Shown here in pieces: positions 52,469 through 59,693 of a stretch of 64,000 nt of DNA (positions are counted from its first letter, which is position 1; each line of letters opens with the position of its first letter). Origin of the DNA: Cytobacillus luteolus (GTDB lineage Bacteria > Bacillota > Bacilli > Bacillales > Bacillaceae_L); the NCBI RefSeq assembly GCF_017873715.1, contig NZ_JAGGKM010000005.1, forward strand, positions 248,001 through 312,000, written 5' to 3'. A model generated the notes under the pieces. It ran no database searches. It had not been told where the DNA came from and saw only the letters and a program-made list of their open reading frames with translations. Both the position numbers and the translations under genes were made by a program.

Positions 52469-52502
52469 AAAGATGGTTAATTCTATGGAACCATCTTTTT
52501 TG
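52469..52502 (+). terminator. Second hairpin terminator in the hag-flaG gap
   Basis: AAAGATGGTT and AACCATCTTT flank a short loop, followed by T residues. It is 120 bases after the hag terminator, with no gene between; a short RNA or an old gene remnant may lie at 52350-52470. Confidence 0.7.
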
Positions 52503-52562
52503 TTGTTCAATTATAAAAATTAATTATGTATGAAATTCATACAAATAAATTTACCTCAAGCT

Positions 52563-52588
52563 TAAGAAATTTTATATATTTCCGATAT
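52563..52588 (+). promoter_or_regulatory. Candidate sigma-D promoter of flaG-fliD-fliS-fliT
   Basis: TAAG (52563-52566), 14 bp, TCCGATAT (52581-52588); one mismatch in each element. It lies 36 bases before flaG. Confidence 0.6.
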
Positions 52589-52624
52589 AACTATTAAAGG
52601 AAGTTAGTCTAGGAGGATAATACT

Positions 52625-52993
52625 ATGTCCATTGAGCGTATCTCTTCTAACTCAACAGTGAACAACAACATAGATTTGGTTAGATATCAAACTAAACCAA
52701 TAGAGGTTATTGATCTTGAAGCAGTAAAAGAAATATCAAAAAAGGAAACAGATGATAAACAAAAAATATCTAAAGAAAGTGTACAGGATATCATAGATAG
52801 TATGAATGATTTCTTGCAGCCTACACAAACATCTTTAAAGTTTCAGCTCCATGAGAAGCTACAGGAATACTATGTTTCTATAGTTGATAATAAAACGCAA
52901 GAAGTAGTTCGAGAGATTCCATCTAAGAAATTATTAGATGTATATGCAGCAATGACGGAATTTGTTGGATTAATGGTAGACAAAAAGATTTAA
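52625..52993 (+). CDS. flaG: FlaG family protein
   Basis: 122 residues; B. subtilis name yvyC. The C-terminal FlaG domain (about 55-122) shows SLKFQLHEKLQEYYVSIVD and VVREIPSKKLLDVYAAM. FlaG proteins affect filament length, but their action is poorly known. AGGAGGATA site at ATG 52625. First gene of the cap/chaperone operon. Confidence 0.92.
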   Translation: MSIERISSNSTVNNNIDLVRYQTKPIEVIDLEAVKEISKKETDDKQKISKESVQDIIDSMNDFLQPTQTSLKFQLHEKLQEYYVSIVDNKTQEVVREIPSKKLLDVYAAMTEFVGLMVDKKI

Positions 52994-53008
52994 AGGTGGT
53001 GCATCTAG

Positions 53009-54583
53009 GTGAGAATTGGTGGATTAGCAAGTGGTATGGATACTGACACCCTAATAAGGGATTTAATGAAAGCAGAACGAATGCCGCTTGAAAAACTTAC
53101 TAGAAAAAAGCAAACATTAGAGTGGCAACGTGATGAATACCGAAACGTAAATAAGTTATTAACTGAATTGAGAAATATGTCATTTGATATGAGACTTCAA
53201 GGAACTTATTTTTCAAAAACAACAACTAGCTCTTCTACAAGCGTATCTGCAACAGCAAATGCATCAGCTTCAGAAGGTACTTATAACGTTAAAGTAGAGC
53301 GTTTAGCAACGGCTGCGGTTCGTGTAAGTCAATCATCAATATCGAATAACCCGGCTGCAAAAGTTGATCCTAATGCAAAACTATCCACTCAAGAAGGAAA
53401 GTTTAATAGTGGTTTCGATTTGAATGCAGATGGTATGATTGAGTTTTCATTAGTAAGTTATAATGAGAATGGAACAAAAAACCAACCAGCTCCATTTGTT
53501 TTTGATCCCACACAAGTTTCTTTAAATGATGTATTAAAACAAATTAATGATTCATCATTGGGTGTAAGAGCCTTCTATGATGCTACTGCAGATAAAGTAG
53601 TTATGGAACGTACTAAGACCGGGAACTTTAATCAAACAACTGAATTTTTAGGGGCAGAGATTGGTTACAATGGTACAACAGCGTCGTTTTTAGCTAATAC
53701 GTTACAAATGAAAGCTGGAGATAATTCTACAGGGACATGGGTATCAACAGAAACGGGTGGTACAAATGCTAAGTTCACTTATAATGGAGTATTAACAGTT
53801 GAGCCACCAACAAATCAATATACTATCAACAATATCACTTTCAATTTTTCAGAAGCAACTAACACTGAAGAAACAATTACAATATCTTCTAACACTGATA
53901 AAGCATTCGATAGCATTATGCAGTTTGTAAAAAAATACAATGAGGTTATTGAAAACCTAAATGGTAAAATCTCTGAAGAAAAATTTAGAAGTTATCAGCC
54001 TTTAACTGAAGAAGAAAAAGAAGCGATGACTGAAAAGCAAGTTGAACTCTGGGAAGAACGTGCAAAAAGTGGATTACTTCGTAGTGACACTATTATATCA
54101 AGTGGTTTAAACCAAATGAGAGTCAATATTTATACACCGCATTCTGGAGCAATTGATGGGTATAAACAGTTGAGTGATTTAGGGATTTCTTCTAGCTCTA
54201 ATTACCGCGATGCTGGAAAGTTGTCTGTAAATGAAACCGAATTACGTAATAAACTAAGAGAAAATCCAGAGGCAGTATGGCAGTTATTTGGCTTAAATGG
54301 AAATACAAATGAAACTAAAGGTATTGCTAGAAGATTACAAGAAACAATTGATTCTACAATAAAAAAAATTGAAAATAGAGCTGGGAACAACCTCCGTACT
54401 AATCAGCAATTCGGAATTGGAAGAAACTTAATCAATGTAGATAGACAAATCAATAGATTCGAAGACAGGCTTGTCCAAGTTGAAGATCGTTACTGGAAGC
54501 AGTTTTCGGCAATGGAGAAAGCAATTCAGAAATCAAATCAGCAATCCATGTATTTAATGCAGCAATTTAGCCTAGGAATGTAA
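53009..54583 (+). CDS. fliD: Flagellar filament cap protein FliD (HAP2)
   Basis: 524 residues, GTG start at 53009 with AAAGGTGG 9 bases upstream. N-terminal RIGGLASGMDTDTLIRDLMKAERMPL (in parts) and C-terminal coiled coil with RFEDRLVQVEDRYWKQFSAMEKAI are diagnostic. Five copies cap the filament and guide flagellin folding. Similar in length to B. subtilis FliD. Confidence 0.96.
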   Translation: MRIGGLASGMDTDTLIRDLMKAERMPLEKLTRKKQTLEWQRDEYRNVNKLLTELRNMSFDMRLQGTYFSKTTTSSSTSVSATANASASEGTYNVKVERLATAAVRVSQSSISNNPAAKVDPNAKLSTQEGKFNSGFDLNADGMIEFSLVSYNENGTKNQPAPFVFDPTQVSLNDVLKQINDSSLGVRAFYDATADKVVMERTKTGNFNQTTEFLGAEIGYNGTTASFLANTLQMKAGDNSTGTWVSTETGGTNAKFTYNGVLTVEPPTNQYTINNITFNFSEATNTEETITISSNTDKAFDSIMQFVKKYNEVIENLNGKISEEKFRSYQPLTEEEKEAMTEKQVELWEERAKSGLLRSDTIISSGLNQMRVNIYTPHSGAIDGYKQLSDLGISSSSNYRDAGKLSVNETELRNKLRENPEAVWQLFGLNGNTNETKGIARRLQETIDSTIKKIENRAGNNLRTNQQFGIGRNLINVDRQINRFEDRLVQVEDRYWKQFSAMEKAIQKSNQQSMYLMQQFSLGM

Positions 54584-54602
54584 GAAAAGGAGTGATTCAA
54601 CC

Positions 54603-55004
54603 ATGGCTACAACTAATCCATATGCATCCTATCAAACAAACTCGGTGACAACAGCGTCACCTGGTGAGCTTACATTAATGCTTTACAATGGCTGTTTGAA
54701 ATTTATGAAGTTAGCAAGAAAAGGCATTGAAGAGAAAAATATCGAGCTTAAAAATACAAACCTTCAAAAGGCACAGAACATCATTCGTGAGTTAATGGTT
54801 ACATTGAATATGGAATTAGAAGTATCTAAAAACTTAATGTCCATGTACGACTATATTAACCGTCAATTAATGGAAGTTAATATAAAGAATGATTTAGAGA
54901 TTCTATCAGAAGTAGAAGGCTATGTTACTGAGTTCCGAGACACTTGGAAACAAGTAGTTCAACTCAACCGTCAACAGCAACATTCACAAGGTGGCCAAGC
55001 CTAG
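54603..55004 (+). CDS. fliS: Flagellin chaperone FliS
   Basis: 133 residues. NPYASYQTNSVTTASPGELTLMLYNGCLKF is the FliS start (in parts), followed by helices that wrap the flagellin C-terminus. It prevents early flagellin assembly and also takes part in the FliW/CsrA feedback. It overlaps fliT by one base (TAGTG). Confidence 0.95.
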   Translation: MATTNPYASYQTNSVTTASPGELTLMLYNGCLKFMKLARKGIEEKNIELKNTNLQKAQNIIRELMVTLNMELEVSKNLMSMYDYINRQLMEVNIKNDLEILSEVEGYVTEFRDTWKQVVQLNRQQQHSQGGQA

Positions 55005-55354
55005 TGAGTGCAGTGAAGGCTCTCTATCTAGTAACAAAGGAACTTTATGACCTTTTGCAAAAGCCGTTTACTAGTGAAGAACGGGATTCATTGATACCTA
55101 ACATTGAAGAATTACTAAAAACTAGACAAAACATCATAGAGAAGGTAAATCCTCCTTATACAGATGGAGAAAAGCAACTAGGGGCAGAGGTAGTTAAACT
55201 AAACAAAGTTATCGATGAAAAACTAGCCCAACTTAAACAAGAAATCCAACTAGATCTCAACCAACTAAAAAAGACAAAAACATCAACGAATAAGTACACG
55301 AATCCTTATGAGTCTGTTTCCTCAGACGGGATGTTTTTTGATAAACGAAAATAG
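55004..55354 (+). CDS. fliT: FliT-like flagellar chaperone
   Basis: 116 residues from GTG 55004, overlapping the fliS stop, with AAGGTGG about 10 bases upstream. All-helical, with LYLVTKELYDLLQ, LLKTRQNIIEKVNPPY and EKLAQLKQEIQLDL; this fits FliT by length, helix pattern and position. FliT-type proteins escort FliD. The C-terminus is a short disordered tail. Confidence 0.82.
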   Translation: MSAVKALYLVTKELYDLLQKPFTSEERDSLIPNIEELLKTRQNIIEKVNPPYTDGEKQLGAEVVKLNKVIDEKLAQLKQEIQLDLNQLKKTKTSTNKYTNPYESVSSDGMFFDKRK

Positions 55355-55362
55355 GTGAATGT

Positions 55363-55749
55363 ATGATACAACTTAGTGTTTTTCAATATGATATGTTGGA
55401 ACGTTATATCGCTTTACTGGATACTGTAGAAGAAGCATTTGAGTATGTAGTAGAAGGCTTTGAAAACTATGAACGTACTCAAGGAGATCAAGTACTTGCT
55501 GATATTTTCTCTGCTTTTTCTCAAATTGCGAGTACGAATGAAAATCTGGTGGCGCTTTTCTCAGGGGAATTGATGATACTTCAACACTTAGATCAATTCA
55601 GCGGAGTGATTAAAGAGGTTGAGAAGCTCGAAGGCGCTTATGATAATCACACACTAAAACAACAATTGATTACTCAATCTATCTTTCCTGCGTATCAGGC
55701 CTGGAAACTTTCCATTCAGAAATCCTTATCTAAATATACTAGTCAATAA
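55363..55749 (+). CDS. Helical protein of unknown function in the flagellar operon
   Basis: 128 residues, starting 8 bases after fliT and ending before a terminator, so it is the last gene of the fliD operon. Entirely helical and acidic (LERYIALLDTVEEAFEYVVEGFENY), no cysteine, no signal peptide. I do not recognise it. In B. subtilis fliT is followed by hpf, so this is an added gene. Size, charge and position suggest another chaperone-like or export-related flagellar protein. Confidence 0.75.
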   Translation: MIQLSVFQYDMLERYIALLDTVEEAFEYVVEGFENYERTQGDQVLADIFSAFSQIASTNENLVALFSGELMILQHLDQFSGVIKEVEKLEGAYDNHTLKQQLITQSIFPAYQAWKLSIQKSLSKYTSQ

Positions 55750-55754
55750 TTAAT

Positions 55755-55780
55755 GGCTCCCGACATAGGGAGCCTTTTTA
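55755..55780 (+). terminator. Terminator of the fliD operon
   Basis: GGCTCCC (55755-55761) and GGGAGCC (55768-55774), perfect stem, then TTTTT. Confidence 0.92.
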
Positions 55781-55919
55781 TTTTCTAGTAAGTGTAACAG
55801 AAATAACGTATTTTTAGTTCAATAGCCCCAATACGATTTGGTCTGTATGCACTATTCCCTACAACCACATTTCGACATATGATAATCTTATAGTTTTTAG
55901 AATATTCTGAGTGAAAAAA

Positions 55920-56000
55920 GGCAAATCACGGGAAACTTTGAGACGCAAAGCCATGGGCCTGACCTACGATAATGATATACGTAGATGGCAGCCGGTTGCC
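55920..56000 (+). promoter_or_regulatory. Cyclic di-GMP-I (GEMM-I) riboswitch aptamer
   Basis: P1 is formed by GGCAA (55920-55924) and TTGCC (55996-56000). Inside are the conserved GGGAAA, the invariant GACGCAAAGCC block (55942-55952) followed by ATGGGCCT, a variable hairpin (CTACG ... CGTAG), and ATGGCAGCCGG, the receptor for the GNRA-like tetraloop side. Order and core bases match GEMM-I. It lies ahead of a secreted adhesin-like gene at 56082. Confidence 0.92.
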
Positions 56001-56001
56001 A

Positions 56002-56047
56002 CAAGGAGTCATAGTCCTAGTCTATGAACCTTGATAAGGTTTTTTTA
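56002..56047 (+). terminator. Riboswitch expression platform with terminator
   Basis: Terminator: AACCTT (56027-56032), GAT, AAGGTT (56036-56041), T-run. Competing hairpin: CAAGG (56002-56006) plus TCATAG (56009-56014) with CTATGA (56022-56027) plus CCTTG (56029-56033). The two share bases 56027-56033 and exclude each other. Confidence 0.75.
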
Positions 56048-56081
56048 TTTGGAAAAATTAAATTAAAGGTGGGACTATGTA

Positions 56082-57242
56082 ATGAATAAACAAGCTTTTC
56101 GAATGTGGACTTTTGTAGTAATGCTCGTCATAGTATCTCAAGCATCTTTAATGCCTGCTAGCAAAACAGTTGCAGAAACGATGAACACTCTCCAGCCGCC
56201 TAGTAACGTTACGTTAAGTATTGAAAATGAGAACGACATTGTGCTACGTTGGTCTCCAGTTCTATACGCTACAGGCTATAAAATCTATCAAATTATTGAT
56301 GGACAAGCTGTTTTAGTAAGAACAACTACAGGTATAGCAGCTTTATTTTCGAATATGCCTGCAGGGGAGTATAGCTATACTGTTCACTCTTATAGTAGTA
56401 GTTTAGGAGAATCTGGTCCTTCAAAAATTGTAACAAATGTATCCAACAAAGATACTGAAGCTCCAGTTACTAGAAGTACTGCAAATGAAAATTGGCTAAC
56501 GCAGGATACAGTCATAGAGTTGTTTGCAACAGATAATGAAAGCGGTGTAGCAAATACATATTACTCAATTAATAAAGGGGCTTTTAGAGAAGGTTCAGTC
56601 TTTACACTAACTGAAGAGGGGATCAATAACGTATATTTCTATTCAGTTGATAATGTGGGGAATATAGAAAAAATACAAACCCAAGAGGTTAAAATTGATA
56701 AAACACAACCTGAACTTTCTATAGACTTACAAGATGTTTATTCATTAGGTGCAGAGGTTGTTCTTACTTATCATGCTGATGATAAAGTATCTGGTATCTC
56801 TTCTGCAGAACTGACGGTTAACGGTCAGGTGATAGAGAATGGTGGAAGTTTTAAATTTGACCAACCAGGTGAATATTTGGTTAAAATTGAAGCTGAAGAT
56901 CACGCTGGATGGAAATCAACTTATGAGAAAAAGGTTATTGTCCAAATCCCAGTGAGTATCGAAGTAACTCCAGGTATATTAAAAGATAATAATGGACTTT
57001 TTACCGTAAAAGTTTATCTGCCAGATGTTCTTACTATGAAAGATATAGATTTAAACAGTGTAACCTTAAATGGTGTTTCTGCTAAATCGGGTACTGAAGG
57101 TTTGCAAGAACAGGCTGAGTTAGGACAGTTTAAGTTTAAACGTGAGGATTTTGACTTAGTATCGGGGGAAGTTACTTTGGAATTTAGAGCTTCTCTAGGG
57201 GACCATGATATTGTTGGTAAAGCAGTTGTAAAGGTAAAATAG
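56082..57242 (+). CDS. Secreted fibronectin/Ig-like protein under riboswitch control
   Basis: 386 residues, AAAGGTGG site before ATG 56082. Signal peptide about 1-32. Fibronectin type III domain about 37-118 (PPSNVTLSIEN, LRWSPVLYATGYKIYQ), then two Ig-like beta domains about 125-210 and 210-295 (ATDNESGVANTYYSIN; HADDKVSGISSAEL), and a last beta domain to 386 resembling a cohesin/cellulosome-type or SbsA-like module. No LPxTG, SLH or membrane anchor, so it is released or held non-covalently. Probably a matrix or adhesion protein switched by c-di-GMP. Confidence 0.85.
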   Translation: MNKQAFRMWTFVVMLVIVSQASLMPASKTVAETMNTLQPPSNVTLSIENENDIVLRWSPVLYATGYKIYQIIDGQAVLVRTTTGIAALFSNMPAGEYSYTVHSYSSSLGESGPSKIVTNVSNKDTEAPVTRSTANENWLTQDTVIELFATDNESGVANTYYSINKGAFREGSVFTLTEEGINNVYFYSVDNVGNIEKIQTQEVKIDKTQPELSIDLQDVYSLGAEVVLTYHADDKVSGISSAELTVNGQVIENGGSFKFDQPGEYLVKIEAEDHAGWKSTYEKKVIVQIPVSIEVTPGILKDNNGLFTVKVYLPDVLTMKDIDLNSVTLNGVSAKSGTEGLQEQAELGQFKFKREDFDLVSGEVTLEFRASLGDHDIVGKAVVKVK

Positions 57243-57250
57243 CTATACAA

Positions 57251-57286
57251 ATGACACTTTCAATTACATGAGGGTGTCATTTTTTA
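57251..57286 (+). terminator. Terminator of the fibronectin-like gene
   Basis: ATGACAC (57251-57257) pairs with GTGTCAT (57274-57280), followed by TTTTT. Confidence 0.75.
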
Positions 57287-57307
57287 ATTTTCCTTTCAAT
57301 CCCGAGA

Positions 57308-57340
57308 ATAAATAAAAGCTCCCTCAGGCGTTAGGGAGCT
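57308..57340 (-). terminator. Terminator of the HD-GYP gene
   Basis: AGCTCCCT and AGGGAGCT form a perfect 8-bp stem around the TAA stop at 57333-57331; TTTTATTT follows on the minus strand. Confidence 0.85.
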
Positions 57341-58395
57341 CCAATAACTTCTACTTTGTTGCCATGGTCCACAATCTCCAACTTACTAGCCTTTCGCAAG
57401 TCCATATACTCCTCACTGATCCTCACCAGTGGTTGATGTGGCTCATTTTCATGAATAAACACAATTTCAGCAATTTCTCCATTACTTAATTTTACTTCTT
57501 CACGAATGTATTGCCTCATCAAATACCTTACAAACGGAACGACAATCGCAGGGTTTAGCTTATTGCTATTCGCTTCCTTCATCAGTTCATTAATGGCTGC
57601 AAATACACTCTTCTTCGGCTGGTAACTCCTTTCAGAACATATCGCATCAAAGGTATCTGCAACTGAGACGATTTGTACAAGGAATGGAATATCCTTTTGC
57701 TTCAATCCGTTCGGGTAACCAGATCCATCTAATCGTTCATGATGTAGTAAAGCAGCGACAATCACATTAAGGTCAACATTTGTTGCTTTTTTAAGCATTT
57801 CAAATCCCTTAGTGGTGTGTTGAGATACTTGTGCCCATTCAGCCTTTGATAGTTTATCAGGCTTATTTAATAAGTCTGGGGGAACGGTCATTTTACCGAT
57901 ATCATGTAATAATCCCATTTGGCCTAGTTTGGTTAATTCTTTTTTTCGAAGACCTAATAGTTTACCGATAATGGCTGCTGTTATTCCTACATTTAAGCAG
58001 TGCCGGTAGGTATATTCATCAAAGCTCATGCTTTCGTTTATTTGATTGATAAACTTTGTGTTCTCTATTGATTTTTCAAATAAAGGCACGAAATCTTCAA
58101 AAATCTGTTGCATGGGTGGCAACAGATCTGGGTGATGATCATTAAAGATTGCTTTCATCTTCTTTAGGTTTTCACTATATAATTCCTGAAAACTTTGTAA
58201 TGGGCTCGGCTCAGAACTGTTATCTTCCTCAACATTTATGAATGCTCGGTTTTGATAGTTTTTAAGTTGTAAAATGTGGGTCTCGTTTAAGACTGTTCCT
58301 TTTTTTAACAATAGGATCCCATGGTCAGAATAGATGTCATCTGAGAGTGTTTCGCCAACTAGTTCAAACGAAACCTGCATACTTTTTGTTTTCAT
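57331..58395 (-). CDS. HD-GYP domain protein, probable c-di-GMP phosphodiesterase
   Basis: 354 residues. N-terminal ~60 residues resemble the small beta domain seen before many HD-GYP domains (DIYSDHGILLLKKGTVL). The HD-GYP domain (about 125-300) is complete: H132 region RHCLNVG, HD at 164-165 (LLHDIGK), HHE at 218-220 and GYP at 226-228 (DGSGYPNGL), then SVADTFDAI. Active members hydrolyse c-di-GMP. It converges on the gene whose leader carries a c-di-GMP riboswitch. No receiver, PAS or membrane part. Start ATG 58395 with GGAGAC-type site. Confidence 0.9.
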   Translation of the reverse strand: MKTKSMQVSFELVGETLSDDIYSDHGILLLKKGTVLNETHILQLKNYQNRAFINVEEDNSSEPSPLQSFQELYSENLKKMKAIFNDHHPDLLPPMQQIFEDFVPLFEKSIENTKFINQINESMSFDEYTYRHCLNVGITAAIIGKLLGLRKKELTKLGQMGLLHDIGKMTVPPDLLNKPDKLSKAEWAQVSQHTTKGFEMLKKATNVDLNVIVAALLHHERLDGSGYPNGLKQKDIPFLVQIVSVADTFDAICSERSYQPKKSVFAAINELMKEANSNKLNPAIVVPFVRYLMRQYIREEVKLSNGEIAEIVFIHENEPHQPLVRISEEYMDLRKASKLEIVDHGNKVEVIGAP

Positions 58396-58761
58396 GAGGA
58401 GTCTCCTTATCTACGTAGTATCTGTATCTTGCGGTTATTTTTACGTTCAAACCAATCTATTCTAATTTTAACAAATTTCTACTATATTCGACAATATTTT
58501 TCTGAATTTTTAAATCAATTTAAATTCGACATCTTATAGCCTTCTATTTATTAACAATTCTGTCACACCCACCATGTTTTACCACCATTAATATAGGGTA
58601 AAATAAAGGTAGGGAGAGTAGTACAGTTCTACTAAACCCCTTAGCTTATCCAATGAGAAACAGATACATTCCTAGCACCTGTCATAACCGGTGAATTCAA
58701 GTCATATACTCTTATACTTAAAATTATTTGAATTCACAAAACATTCACAAAATATTTTTAG

Positions 58762-58787
58762 GTTTAAGCAGGAATAGGAAAGGGTAA
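58762..58787 (+). promoter_or_regulatory. Sigma-B promoter of hpf
   Basis: GTTTAA (58762-58767), 14 bp, GGGTAA (58782-58787); close to the sigma-B consensus GTTTAA-N12-15-GGGWAW. The rest of 58400-58760 holds no gene that I can see. Confidence 0.8.
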
Positions 58788-58797
58788 TGTAGAATTG
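58768..58797 (+). promoter_or_regulatory. Sigma-H promoter of hpf, overlapping the sigma-B promoter
   Basis: GCAGGAATA (58768-58776), 12 bp, GTAGAATTG (58789-58797); matches RNAGGAWWW-N11-12-RNNGAATWW except for the last base. Dual sigma-B/sigma-H control is known for B. subtilis hpf (yvyD). Confidence 0.75.
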
Positions 58798-58848
58798 TAG
58801 TAATATAGCCACAAGAAATAACTTGTTAACTCAGGTTATGTCGAAAGG

Positions 58849-58873
58849 CTAGGCACTTCAAGGTTGGTGCTAG
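58849..58873 (+). other. Hairpin in the hpf leader
   Basis: CTAGGCAC (58849-58856) pairs with GTGCTAG (58867-58873) with one bulged G. It lies in the roughly 125-base leader, 50 bases before the start codon; no T-run follows. Possibly involved in RNA stability or ribosome sensing. Confidence 0.4.
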
Positions 58874-58924
58874 TAATCCCTAATGACTAGTCACTCTGGT
58901 CGATTTCAAAGGAGGAGTTCATGT

Positions 58925-59485
58925 ATGAATTACAACGTTCGCGGTGAAAACATTGAGGTAACTCCAGCATTACGAGAGTATGTTGAGAAAAAACTAGGTA
59001 AATTAGAACGCTATTTTGACGGTACTCCGGATGCCAATGTAAATGTAAGCCTAAAAGTCTACAATGATAAGCAATCTAAAATAGAGGTAACGATTCCAAT
59101 GACGGGATTAGTACTACGTGCAGAGGAATCTCATGTTGATATGTATGCAGCGATTGACCTCGTAGTTGATAAACTAGAGCGTCAAATTCGTAAACATAAA
59201 ACAAAAGTAAATCGCAAGCTTCGTGATCAAGGCGGCACTCGTGCATTCTTTGAAGCAACAAATGGCACAACAACTAACGTGGCTGTTCAAGATCTGGATG
59301 ACGAAGACTTTGAGTTAGTGAGAACAAAGCGTTTCAACCTAAAACCAATGGACAATGAAGAAGCCATCCTACAAATGAACATGTTAGGCCATAACTTCTT
59401 CGTCTTCACAAACGCATCTACTAACAACACAAATGTTGTTTACAAACGCCGTGATGGCAAATACGGAATTATTGAGCCGAATTAA
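58925..59485 (+). CDS. hpf: Ribosome hibernation promoting factor, long form
   Basis: 186 residues from ATG 58925 (AAAGGAGGAG upstream; ATG 58921 is out of frame). N-terminal S30AE domain (about 1-100: NYNVRGENIEVTPALREYVEKK, in parts), linker, and C-terminal dimerisation domain (about 125-186: VRTKRFNLKPMDNEEAILQM, VYKRRDGKYG). The long form joins two 70S ribosomes into inactive 100S dimers in stationary phase and stress. B. subtilis name yvyD. Confidence 0.96.
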   Translation: MNYNVRGENIEVTPALREYVEKKLGKLERYFDGTPDANVNVSLKVYNDKQSKIEVTIPMTGLVLRAEESHVDMYAAIDLVVDKLERQIRKHKTKVNRKLRDQGGTRAFFEATNGTTTNVAVQDLDDEDFELVRTKRFNLKPMDNEEAILQMNMLGHNFFVFTNASTNNTNVVYKRRDGKYGIIEPN

Positions 59486-59490
59486 TATCT

Positions 59491-59520
59491 AAGGGTGTAG
59501 TCATATGGCTACACCCTTTC
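59491..59520 (+). terminator. Terminator of hpf
   Basis: AAGGGTGTAG (59491-59500) and CTACACCCTT (59509-59518), perfect 10-bp stem, then T residues. Confidence 0.88.
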
Positions 59521-59610
59521 TACTTCCTTTTCCCGTTAAATGTTGTTCCGATTCCCTATTAATGTTAAAATTAAAGTTGATTTATTTTACAAGCTATAAC
59601 CACCAATATT

Positions 59611-59636
59611 TACGTTCTATCAAGATATAGAACGTA
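59611..59636 (+). promoter_or_regulatory. Perfect inverted repeat upstream of secA
   Basis: TACGTTCTAT (59611-59620) and ATAGAACGTA (59627-59636), 6-base loop. A T-rich stretch follows after 9 bases. It lies 58 bases before the secA start and may be an operator or an attenuating RNA hairpin. Confidence 0.5.
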
Positions 59637-59693
59637 GACAGGTTATTTTTTACATATAAAAACCATCTAAATGAAAACAGAGGAGCGTTTTTG

